Shown here: positions 22,933 to 33,200 of the stretch, piece by piece
Numbering within the stretch: position 1 is the stretch's first letter
How the letters are laid out: every line of letters begins with the position of its first letter
Assembly (NCBI RefSeq): GCF_030052815.1
Contig: NC_079504.1
Span: 53,864,085 to 53,928,084, forward strand
DNA: 64,000 nucleotides
DNA from: Hevea brasiliensis
Lineage: Eukaryota; Streptophyta; Magnoliopsida; Malpighiales; Euphorbiaceae
Reading direction: 5' to 3'
Made by a program: the position numbers and the translations under genes
Notes under the pieces: model-generated
What the model saw: only the letters and a program-made list of their open reading frames with translations
Told to the model about the DNA's origin: nothing
Database searches by the model: none

Positions 22933-23771
22933 ATGAGCACAGAACAACCACCACCATATAATTTCCTTGCAAGTATACTTGATCGCAATAGGTTAACAGG
23001 ACCTAATCTCTCAGATTGACTAAGAAATTTGAAACTTGTCCTAAACCTTGAACATATAGGATATGTTCTAGACTCAAATGTTCCTAGTCCCTTACCTCCA
23101 GAGGCCACTCCAGAGGAACATGAAACTTTGGACAAGTGGAAGGAGCATGATATGAGAGCTAAGTGTTACATGCTTGCTTCCATGAGTAATGAGTTACAGA
23201 AGCAGCATGAGAACATGCAAAGTGCGAGTGAGATCCTCCTTCACTTACAAGAGTTGTATGGTGAGCACAGCAGGAATGCTAGGTATGAGATATCTAGACA
23301 GCTATTCCGCATGAGGATGTCTAAGGGACAGAATGTTGGGGATCATGTCCATAAGATGATTCAGCTGATTGAGCAGTTGGAACATCTTGATTTCAACATG
23401 GATTTCCAACTACAGACGGATTTGATCCTTCAGTCCCTTCCTGAGTCTTTTGGGAATTTTGTGATAAATTTCCATATGACTAAACAGGAATGCACCTTAG
23501 CCGGTTTGCTCAACATGCTGGTTATTTCCCAAAAGAATATGCCGGGCAATAAAGGAAAAGAGGTAGCTTTGATTGCATCTTCTTCTGCTGGAAAGTCCAA
23601 CAAGAAGAAAGGCACTAAGATAAAGAAACCTCAGATTCCCAGTCCTTCCAAGAAAATAGCTAAATAGAAAGGGAAGACTAAAGCTGATGGAGGCAAAGGA
23701 AAGTGTTTCCACTGCCAGAAGGATGGGCACTGGAAAAGGAACTGCCCAGAGTATCTTGCTTCTCTAAGGAC
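22933..23771 (+). pseudogene. gag: copia gag with zinc knuckle
   Basis: Starts at ATG 22933 (MSTEQPPPYNFL). Codon 29 is a TGA (23017-23019) where the family has Trp (NLSDW), so the capsid is cut near its start. The rest is open: DKWKEHDMRAKCYMLASM, ILLHLQELYGE, ISRQLFRMRMSKGQNVGDH, QTDLILQSLPESFGNFV, then a basic tail ending at a TAG (23665). In the same frame the CCHC knuckle CFHCQKDGHWKRNC follows (23704-23745). A one-base loss at about 23772 shifts the frame before protease. The pattern is the UBN2-type gag of Ty1/copia elements that give TNT1-94-like matches. Confidence 0.9.
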
Positions 23772-24386
23772 AAGGAGGATAAACCTTCAGAAGGTATGTC
23801 TATATCTTGTTATTTAGATTCTGATGATACTCATAGTTCATCTACAGCTTGGGTTTTAGATACTGGTGCCAGTTTTCACATTTCTAATGATATGCAAGAA
23901 CTAGCAAATAGTAGCAACTTGCGTTCTCAAGATGTTAGAGTCTGGATTGGCAATGGTTCAACTGTTGAAGCTTTAGCCATAGGATCTAAATCTTTTTACA
24001 TGTTTGGACATGTTTTGTGTTTGGATAATATTTTATATGTACCTGATGCTTTTAAGAACATCATTTCTATATCTAGTTTAACTAGAAATGGCTATGAATT
24101 TCAGTTCACAGATGATGTTTGCAATATTTATTTTGGAAATAAATATGTTGGTTCAGGTTATATGAATGATGGCCTTCATTATTTGGATAATAATGACAAA
24201 CACAAAACGAATGCAAGTGATCTAAATGAATGCAATGCCATGGTGAAAACCAACTCAAGTTCAAAACATATTTGGCACTTAAGGTTATGTCATGCTGCAG
24301 AATATAGGATTGCAAAACTGGAGAAAATGGGGATTCTATCCTCATTGGGCTCTGAACCTACTCCAACTTGTGAATCTTGTCTTTAG
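23772..24386 (+). pseudogene. copia protease and GAG-pre-integrase domain
   Basis: After the shift, an open frame runs from SKDKEDKPSEG into the aspartic protease AWVLDTGASFHISND (catalytic Asp codon 23859-23861). It continues through VWIGNGSTVEALAIG and LCLDNILYVPDAFKNIISISSL (about 24015-24080), the usual second half of copia protease. The integrase zinc region follows: HIWHLRLCHAAEYRIAKLEK and CESCL. The frame ends in TAG (24384) at the point where copia elements continue into the integrase core. Confidence 0.9.
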
Positions 24387-25161
24387 GGCAAAATGACTAG
24401 GTCACCCTTTGTTGGACAAGGGCTAAGGGCTAAGGGCTAAAAATATTTTGGAGCTAATACATAGTGATATATGTAGTCCATTTAAGGAAATGGCTAGAGG
24501 CGGTTTTCATTACTTTCTTACCTTCACTGATGATAAATCAAGGTTTGGGTATTTGTATTTGATGAAATACAAACATGAATCCTTTGAAAGGTTCAAAGAA
24601 TTTAAATCTGAAGTAGAAAATTAAACAGGAAAGAGTGTTAAAGCTCTTCGATCAGATCATGGAGGTAAATATTTGAGTACTGAATTTGATGAATACTTGA
24701 GAGAGTACAGCATTGTTTCCCAACTGACTCTTCCAGGAACGCCACAACTGAATGGTGTATCTAAAAGGAGAAATCGTACCCTATTGGACATGGTACGTAG
24801 TATGATGAGCTATACTGATATGCCAATCTCTTTTTGGGGATTTGCATTAGAATCAGCTTTGTATATTCTGAATAGGATTCCATCAAAATCAGTTTCTTCC
24901 ACACCTATGAGATATGGCATGGAAGAAAACCAAGTTTTAAGCATGTTAAGATTTGGGGTTGTCCAGCTTATGTCAAAAAGCTGAACACTGATAAATTGGA
25001 AACCAGATCAGAAAAAGGTCGATTTGTTGGATATCCAAAAGATAATTTTGGATATTATTTTTATTTGCCTACTTCACAAAAGGTTGTGATAAGTAGAGAT
25101 GCCACATTTCTTGAACAACAGTTTGTTCAAGAAGGAGGCAAAGGAAGGCAAATAGAGTTAG
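24387..25161 (+). pseudogene. copia integrase core, catalytic Glu replaced, cut off before RT
   Basis: A short triplication of GGCTAAG (about 24420-24440) disrupts the start. The core then reads with the first Asp in LIHSDICSPF (24466-24468), TDDKSRFGYLYLMKYK, a TAA at about 24622, the second Asp in LRSDHGGKYLS (24655-24657) and PGTPQLNGVSKRRNRTLLDM. The residue 36 codons after the second Asp is Lys (AAA, 24763-24765), where DDE integrases have Glu. A frameshift near 24930 leads to WGCPAYVKKLN and KGRFVGYPKDNFGYYFY (about 24955-25065). Coding ends at 25161, where a family-A LTR begins. Confidence 0.9.
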
Positions 25162-25817
25162 TGTAATACCCCTATGTTCGGTAGTGCGTTCTACTGTTCC
25201 GATGACCAATGTTGTCTGGACAGCTAGGATGCCTAGAACTACACTTAGATATGGGTGAGGAGACATAAAATAATGAAATACAAGAAAAGAAAATACAAGA
25301 AAAACAAAGAAAAAATAATAGCAATGAAATATAACCAAGTTAAACGAGCCGAGAACCATAGCGATGGGTGACCGCACCGGGAAGTTGCGGCGTGAACCGT
25401 TGACTAGCCCTGGATCGCGGAGAACCCTGAAAAATATTTTTAGGACTTAAATAAACGTCTATTGAAGTATAAATATCATTAAAAATATCAAAGAAAAATT
25501 AATTAATTAGTACAAAGAAAAATAAGAAATAGAGAAAATGACAAAACTCGGTGTTACCGAAAAATCGGGAATGCAACCCGAATAGGGGGATTGTGGTCAT
25601 TTGACATCCCGAGTTGCCTTTTGACCTAAATGTCCATTAAAAATAAATAATATTACACTTTGAAAATGTCATGAAAAATTAAAATGGTGGTACATTATGT
25701 AAATAGTGAAAAAAATTGAGGTAAATGTGAGAATTTAAAAACTTGGAATAAATAACCATTTTATTTCTTTAGTGCTCCACTAACCTTAACTTTGGAACAC
25801 CTTAAGGGATACTTGGA
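25162..25817 (+). repeat. family-A LTR fragment, 5' end only
   Basis: Starts TGTAATACCCC after copia integrase and follows the family-A LTR for about 600-650 bp (block CATAGCGATGGGTGACC near 25357). It is then joined to copia LTR sequence at about 25818. The rest of the inserted LTR, copia RT/RNase H and the first 214 bp of the copia 3' LTR are missing. One deletion spanning all of them would explain the layout. Confidence 0.85.
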
Positions 25818-28800
25818 ATACTTCATAATAAGGACATGACTTATCCAGAAAGATTGTATTCAGTTTTGTTCCCAAGTTATTTATATGAGATATAAATAAG
25901 ATGGAATGGTGAGTCTCATGCCATATAACAAACATGATAGGCACTTATACATGATAAGTAGGTCGAACCAGTGACACTTATAACAAGCACATGGAGTTTA
26001 CTCTTGTCAATGTATTGTCATAAATCATATTAGTGTATATAATCTTTAGACTTGAGATAGCACAGTTATCTTGTATATAGGTGGTTTGAGTTTGATACTA
26101 CTTTCATACTTGTACTGTGAATGGGTATATGGGCATGTGTTGGCTCCTACTAGTTATATATGGAGGTAGGTGTTGATCAAGATGGAATCTATTCCTCTAA
26201 GTAAATAGAGATAAAATCCTATGTTCATTTAATTGTTCTTGATGTTTCAAGTTCCTGGCCAGGACAGATAGATTTAATCAGAAAAGAGTTTCTAATGAGA
26301 AAATCTTTTTAATCAAGAACTGGAATTAAAAGAGAACATAATATTCATAGCAAATGGGGTTTAACATAAACCATGACTCCAGCTTGAGTTGGGACTTTAT
26401 AACAGAGAGATTCTAGTGCATGGTAACATATGATTATAGGTTCATTTAAGGTAAACCTTATTACTGATTGGGTGGCCATGGCATGCTATGCTAGGTGTTA
26501 ACCATGGTCTATGAGGTGTATAAAATGATTTAGAGAAATCATTTATTGTAAGAAAGAGTTCTGATGATATTAAGAGTTGATATCATGTCTCATTGCCAAT
26601 TAGTGATGAGCCTAGTAAGTCACACACATACACAAGTAATCACCTAATTAAATATGATTTAATTAATTAATTAAAGAGTTTATTTGATTAATTAAATAGG
26701 TTTGATTTGCAATTAGATTGCAAAGTCCTTGGAATGACTTGAAACCAAATCTAGATTATTAGATGTATATGGGTAAGTTAAATTTATATTTAAAGTGTTT
26801 AAATATAAAATTAATTAATGAGAAATTAATTAATAGAGATTAATTAATTAATTTATGTTTGATATAAATTGATTAGCAGAAGAGAAATAATTATTTTGGA
26901 TTGAGAACTCAAAATTAAGACACAGGGGCATTTTGGTCATTTCACAGGGTGACATGTAGCACCATGAGATGGTGACACATGGCACTACACATAAGCTTTC
27001 CAAATGTCTTTTAATCATGTAAGATGATTAAAATTAAGATTAAATATAGGTTTGACACTTGGCATAATGTGATTGGGTCAATTAAACCTAGAACCAATCA
27101 GAGGGTGACATGTGGTAAGGGTTTTATGTGTTGACCTACCTATATAAGTATTGTTATGAAAAGAAAAAAAATAACCAGCAGCTATTCTCTTTGGTACCGC
27201 CACCCAAGAAGGTTTCTCTCTTCTTCATCTTCTTCTCTCATCTATTCCAAGAGATTAACAAACAATCTCTTGAATTAAAAATACTAGAAATTGTTTCTAG
27301 TGTCCTGTTTACATCTTTAATCTCAAAAAGGCAGAACTTGAATTTCTAAATAATAGAAAAAGCTTTAGAAGTTGTTCAAGGGCTGCCATAGGTGTTCTTG
27401 GTGTGGACAAGCTAGAAAGACAACATCTGGTGTCCTGAAGACGCATCTCAAAGGCACAAATATACTGCAGCGCATTAAGAGGTTAGTGTGTTTGTTCTTG
27501 ATTTAATCTAGGGTTCTAAAATTATTTTAATAAATTCTAAAATCTTAAATGGCAAATACAGATCCAAAAACATATTAAAAGAGTTTTAGTATGTTATTTA
27601 TCTGTAACACCCTTACCCGTCTACAATGTAGCTGAGCAAGTTATGCCACTCAGTGTGCCGGAGCACCAATTTATGTTTCTATTACAATTTATCCCTTTAT
27701 AATTCATTTATTTTCAATTTTGATAAATTTGAATTTAACCGCAAATTTTATAGAAAATCCGGCAGAGTGCCGGCTGTAAATTGGAAAAACAGTTCTTCTG
27801 AACCTGTTTAAAAACACTTCCAAAATAATTTCCAAATCCAAACTCCATTATATATATTCAAGTCAATCTCAAAATCTCAATCTCAATCACGATATTATTT
27901 TCAAAACTTTTCTGTTCGCTTCTTCACTTGAAGCATATTCACAAATAATTCTCAACATTTCATTTATCAACATATATAATGCAGAAAATCTCAATAATAT
28001 GAAATTTCATATATTTACATTAATACATAATTACAGGAGTTTATAGTTACAATCCAAATTAATACAAAATGCCAAAATACAAAATACTCCCAAAATCCTA
28101 TGTCCTACCATATGCACTGCAGGTGTGAGGTGACTCGGGACTCCGGATGCAAATCTGAAGGCTCACCCGGTCTGATGTCTGCTGGGCTCACCAGCTAGGT
28201 CTCCAGTACCTGCGCGTGGCAAAAGCGACGCGCTAAGCAATTCTGCTTAGTGGTGACAATATAAAATAAAATAAAATAAAATAAAATATGATAAAACAAA
28301 GATGCAGAATGTGTGTTTACAATTTTTGGTAGACTTAACTTCTGATATTATTTGCATTATTATTCAATTAAAATTTTGGTAAGGTTCTTTAACATTGCCC
28401 GAGTAACCCATACTAATTGACTGGACTGGATAAACGGGTAAACTGGCACTGGGTACTAAGTACCTCGGACCATCACACCATCGGTCACATTGTGTCTCCC
28501 GGTGTGCAACAGAACAGCTAATAAGCTGTAATAATGATCAGAGTTAAAACCCAAGTATATCAACTCAAATAACATAGCCAAAGGCTATTATTTCACAGAA
28601 TGGCATGGGAAAGCCATGAAACACAGAATGGCATAAAGCCATATGCAGTACTGCTAACAGAACCCTATTGGCATGCCAAGCTATCCAAACCAATCTTGCT
28701 AGGTATACTAGGGCATATTACATTTCTAAGTTTTACAATTTTTGAATTTCAAGTTTTGGTGTTACTATTCACTTCATTAGTCAATCAAAATGTTGACTTT

Positions 28801-31092
28801 TGCATAGACAATAGGTACATTGATTTTAATACTCCCAACATACCACATTTTGCATTCAAAATTTGTTGGTATTGGTTGCCCATACCATTTCTAAGCTTAA
28901 TGCTAATTGAGCAGAAATTTCAGGTTTCTTGCTTCATTTTTACTATTCTATTAGTCATTTTTGGAGTGGGAATTTGGCAAAATGATCAACATGAAAGTTG
29001 TTTCTTATTTTTTCTAGTTGAATTTCCTTTTTGGAATCACTCCATTTGGAGTTTTGTAGCTCAAGTTATGGTCCAAAAACCACAACTGGCCGGATTGAAA
29101 TTTTTCTGGGCTGACCATATCTACAGTGCAGTGAACAGTGACTGCAACTCACTTGTTGGATAGGTTGTGGTCATAATTTGGGGTAGGTTTCTTCATGAAA
29201 GTTGTTTTTCTATATCTTAGCTTATTTATGGTAAAATTTCAGGTCAATTGGACCTTTCTACATTGAGTTATGGCCAAATGAATAATTACTGTTCATTTGG
29301 TCATTCTGCAGAATCAGACTGCAGGTCGCCGACTGCAACTCACTTGTTGGATAGGTTCTGCTCATAATTTGGGATAGGTTTCTTCATGAAAGTTGTTGGT
29401 CTATATCTCATCTTGTTGTTGGTAAAATTTCAGGTCAATTGGACCTTTCTACATTGAGTTATGGCCAAATGAACAATCACTATTCATTTGGTCATTCTGC
29501 AGAAATAGACTGCAGGTCACCCGGATTTGGGCAAGCTTTTGGTCCACTTGGTTTGGTTTTATGGGCATGGTTTCTTCACCAAAGTTGTGCCATTATGTGT
29601 CTAGTTTCATGTCCAATTGTCCTTGCACCAATTTAACCTCTACAATTCAAGTTATGGCTGTCCAAACCTGCTGGACTCAAGTCCAATTCTGCAGGTCACT
29701 CCATTCTGCAGGTCCCTTTCATGGCAGCCACACCAAACCCAATCCCATCACTCAACACACTTCATTTTTTATTTAAACAGAACTAAATGGTCACTAATTG
29801 ACCATTAAAACCTATTTTCATCATCACATGGTCAAAATCCCATTTTTATACCCAAACCCTAACCCTAACTTCTCAAACCATGCATTTAACTTGCATTTCA
29901 TCAATCCACTTAGTAAATACATGTTGTGGGCAGCCATGATGGTCTTTTAATTTCATTAAACTCACCACAAACAAACCCTAACCATGGCTTCCATGAATCT
30001 AGGGTTTCCATCCAAATGGTATTCAACAATTTTTTTCTTTGCAATTTACACATATTCAAAGTTCTTAACATGAATTTAAAGAGAAATTCATGGTTAGGTC
30101 ACTAACCTTAAAGGAGTGAGCTTTCCGATTTGCTAAAGTTCTTCCTTTCCTTTTCTTTTTGCTCCCAAAAGAATCTCCAAGATGCTAGAATAATTTTTTA
30201 TGTTGGGAAATTTAGGTTTTAATGGATAGAAACCCAAGAAATCAAGCTTGGGTAAAGCTTGGTTATGGAGGGCAAAGGGGGTGGCATGAAGAAGAAGGAG
30301 AGAGGAGCTTCACGAATTTTTAGGCTTCTTTTTCTTTCTTTTTCTGCCACTTAAGTCTTTTTAAATACCTTGGTGACATGTGTCAACACTTGATTGTGTT
30401 GGAGACTTTTAATGACATCCTTATGATGTCATAATTTCAATTTCTTTCATTTTTCATCCTTTTCTTGTCCAATTAATTTCAATTAAATTTTTAACAACAC
30501 TTAATCATATTTTATGTTGTATAAATTATCTATTTAACTGGACAAGTTGGCCCAAAAATCATCTCTGAAGACGAAATGACCAAAATGCCCTCCGTTTGGC
30601 TTAACGGGCCAAAATTGTCTTTACCGATTGAAAAATTTTTCTAAGTATTTTCTTGGCATTCTAATGCCATAAGAACCTCAATAACCCTTCTCTAGAGTCC
30701 CAAAAATTATTTTATAATTTTTCCCCCAGGTCTAGGGCTCCTGGTTGCGAGAACCGCAACTTTTCACTAGGTTACCCATTGCTAGGGCATCGGCTCATTT
30801 AACTTGATTGTATTTTATTTCTAAAATTTTTCCTAAATTTTTCTTATTAATATTTGAGTTAATTATGGTTCCTCACTTTAGTTTAAATTTTTTTTTTTCG
30901 AACGTTCTAGCTGTCCGGACCGACACTGGTCACCGGAACAGTAGACTGTACGGACTAGCTAAAATGAGGATGTTACATTATCATTGAAATAAAATAGAAA
31001 AAAAATAAATCTTGCATGATGCATGTGACCCTAGATGAAAATTTTTGAATTCAATGGTATAAACTTGTGTTTTTCATGCTTCCGCTCCTTCA
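25818..31092 (+). repeat. copia 3' LTR, 5'-truncated and split by a solo LTR
   Basis: 25818-27602 and 30983-31092 match the 5' LTR from its base 215 to its end (CTCCTTCA). TATA at 27141-27148 and donor-like AGAG|GTTAGTG at 27482 are kept. Followed by GTTAC, the element's target duplication. The small ORF at 27128-27349 is within the LTR and is not a gene. Confidence 0.9.
27603..30977 (-). repeat. family-B solo LTR (3,375 bp) in copia 3' LTR
   Basis: Perfect target duplication TTATC (27598-27602, 30978-30982); the uninterrupted copia 5' LTR has the empty site. Minus strand starts TGTAACATCC and ends GGGTAAGGGTGTTACA. It has the hairpin CTAAGCA-ATTC-TGCTTAG (28233-28250), the inner hairpin CCGGCA-CTC-TGCCGG near 27765 (minus), a (TAAAA)n tract at 28258-28287, donor AAG|GTTAGTG on minus at 30106, and the block near 30768-30787. 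The 187-codon plus-strand ORF (28600-29163) is antisense to the LTR; see findings. Confidence 0.95.
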
Positions 31093-31371
31093 GTTACAAG
31101 AGTCTGTGGCTTTGCTTACACGACCCGTGTAATGTGTACCAGCAGCATTTCTCAATCCTTTGGCCTTTCCAAGTTTCCTTCTATACTCCTATGCCCTGGG
31201 ACTTCACCCAAAGACTTGAAATGATGTAGAAAACATGGAATTTAGAGCCTGGTAATGAAATTTACAGAAGTTAATGGGACTAATGATTATGCATGAGATT
31301 ACTATTCTAAATGCTATGAAATTTTATAAAAATATACTTAAAAACATCTATATAATAAAAGTGTATCATCA

Positions 31372-31738
31372 GCCTTGATTCTAATAGCACAAGATGATAA
31401 AGAGCAATATAAGGATTTAGTGCCTTATTTATTAACCATTCACAATGATGTTGCAATGCCTTTATCAAATTGTAGGTCCATTAATTGAGAAAAGTTACAT
31501 GACATGGTGCCTTTATGTCTAAATCAACCATTCAAGAGTTATAAATGGCAATCATCCTTTGTGCATAATGTTTTCATTCAATTTGGTTATGTTGCTCATA
31601 AGGAGCAATTTGAATTTGATAAGATGAGAAAAGAAAATCTGAAGGTGAACAAGGAGTTAAGAAGGGGGAGCTTTCAAATTCTGTTCTTAATATCCATTGC
31701 AAGGATTTGAGGACAAATCCATTTCAAGAAAGGGGGTA
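31372..31738 (+). pseudogene. C-terminal tail of another gypsy polyprotein
   Basis: 31372-31560 is unclear. From about 31640 the frame gives HCKDLRTNPFQERG, a tail found just upstream of the polypurine tract in many plant gypsy elements. The purine tract AAGAAAGGGGG (31728-31736) precedes an LTR. Only the last part of the polyprotein is left; integrase motifs cannot be read. Confidence 0.55.
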
Positions 31739-32729
31739 TGATGTGCCTAAGCATGGGGCATGTTCAAACTCTTGGATTAGTAATTCTAAATTCCATGGCA
31801 ATAAGCATGATTACTTAAAAGTGCATGGTAATTACATAATATGCATGAATATGGGCTATATAGGAATTACTGATCTAAACTTATTTGGAGTTAAGAAAAT
31901 GAGACCTAAAAGAGGCCCAAATAGGAGGTCCATGTTTAAATGGCTTTAAGGGCCTTGGAATAACACATGGAGGCCCAATATAACTAAAATAACATCTGGA
32001 AGATTGGAGGAGCCAAAAGTGATGTTTTTGAAGTCCTATTTTAGATTGGGGATGGTTTCCTACAAAGTAGAGCAACTTGCTTGCTTAGTAGCCTACATGT
32101 TAGGAATCCTTATCTTCTTATCCTAAGCATTTGAAAGGAAGAAGTTGACATTGAAAAAGGTATTCTCATTCTTCAAAATCATCCATGATGTTGTTGCCTA
32201 TTTTAGGAGGCTTCTTTCTTACTTGTATTCTTCTTTCTTGAATTGTAATTTCATGCCTATTCTATAAGGATTTGACCAAGTCAACAAGGGTGGCTATAAA
32301 AAAGAATCCAATAAGATCAAGATCTTGCTCTCTTACTTTATTTTGCTATCTACTTTATGTCTTTTAATTACTATATGTTTTCCTATTTATTTTTAACTTC
32401 CTATTTTAATTAGTATTCCTAGTAGGAGAAGGATTTCTTGTAATGCCTATAAATAGATACACATATTATGTAAACTTAACTTGATTTTGAGATTAATACA
32501 ATTAGAAGCTTTGAGCTTGTTTATCCATACACTTATCTGTTTAGAGTGGCGTGTAAACCATGAGTCTGATCACTACTGGTATAGCAACTTGCATTGTTCT
32601 TCATTCTTTATGGTGCATTGCTTATCAAGGATTGAAGTTCAAGACCCTTGTTGTGTTCTTAGTGGTGAGGATTCTTATCCAAGGAGACTTCAAGTTAATT
32701 TTCTATTTGTTCTACCTTTCTTTCCATCA
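31739..32729 (+). repeat. gypsy 3' LTR of about 990 bp
   Basis: Starts TGATGTGCC after a purine-rich tract and probably ends TTTCCATCA at 32729. TATA box TATAAATA at 32448-32455, followed by the typical AATACAATTAGAAG leader region. Unrelated to the long LTR families around it. The 3' end is placed by the CA ending and by what follows, so it may be off by some bases. Short ORFs at 31707-31949, 31881-32075 and 32481-32774 lie within it. Confidence 0.65.
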
Positions 32730-33200
32730 AATTCCATAGTTACTTTTCTTAACCCTTCCATTTGCCTAACTTAGTCCAAAATACCAAACTTTTCCATTCT
32801 ACCTAGATCTTTTTCTAACCATTATTTTTCATTAAAACCAACCTTAAAAAGCCCTAAATAACTCATTTTAGCTTATGGAAATGTTATCTTCAAGCCTAAA
32901 CCCTAATTTTTCTTAAAACATATTTTAGGGTTTATTTTAGTGCTAACTTTAGGATGACCTTAGATACATCCTAAATAGACCCCAAATTAAATTTCATGTC
33001 AAAATTTCATTGTTTGTCTAGTGATATAAAATCTCACCTCAAATTGCCCCAATTGAAACTCTAGTTTCAAATATGTTTGAAACTTTGTCAAATCTTTCCA
33101 AACCCTTTGTTTAATCTTTAACATCATTATTTTAGTGTGTTTAAATTGTCTAATTTTTATTTTAATTATTTGACTATTTTGACTATCATAATTTGTTTAG
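32730..33200. other. AT-rich stretch, nothing recognised
   Basis: No readable coding, terminal repeats or structure seen. It may be a decayed extension of the minus-strand gypsy remnant to the right, or flanking sequence of the LTR to the left. Confidence 0.4.

Larger units (their letters stand above)
15418..31092 (+). mobile_element. Ty1/copia element with nested insertions and deleted RT
   Basis: Bounded by the target duplication GTTAC. The 5' LTR (2,106 bp), PBS, long leader, gag, protease and integrase are in copia order (integrase before RT). RT, RNase H and the first 214 bp of the 3' LTR are missing. Three foreign pieces lie inside: a family-A solo LTR (17694-21356), a broken family-A LTR (25162-25817) and a family-B solo LTR (27603-30977). 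Summing the 3' LTR pieces plus the missing 214 bp gives almost exactly the 5' LTR length. Confidence 0.92.
14254..31371 (-). repeat. Athila-like 5' LTR, split by the copia element
   Basis: The left part is 14254-15417 and the right part 31093-31371, about 1.44 kb together. On minus the LTR starts TGATGATACAC (31371) and ends AACAAACA next to the PBS. Both parts carry the palindromic motif ACACGGCCCGTGT or close variants (15147-15160, 15167-15185, 15355-15370, 31117-31130), common in Tat/Athila-type LTRs. The copia insertion duplicated GTTAC (15413-15417 and 31093-31097). Confidence 0.8.

Noticed and set aside
29853..29875. Interstitial telomere repeat
   Set aside because: Only about two AAACCCT units, at a conserved LTR position; better seen as a telo-box.
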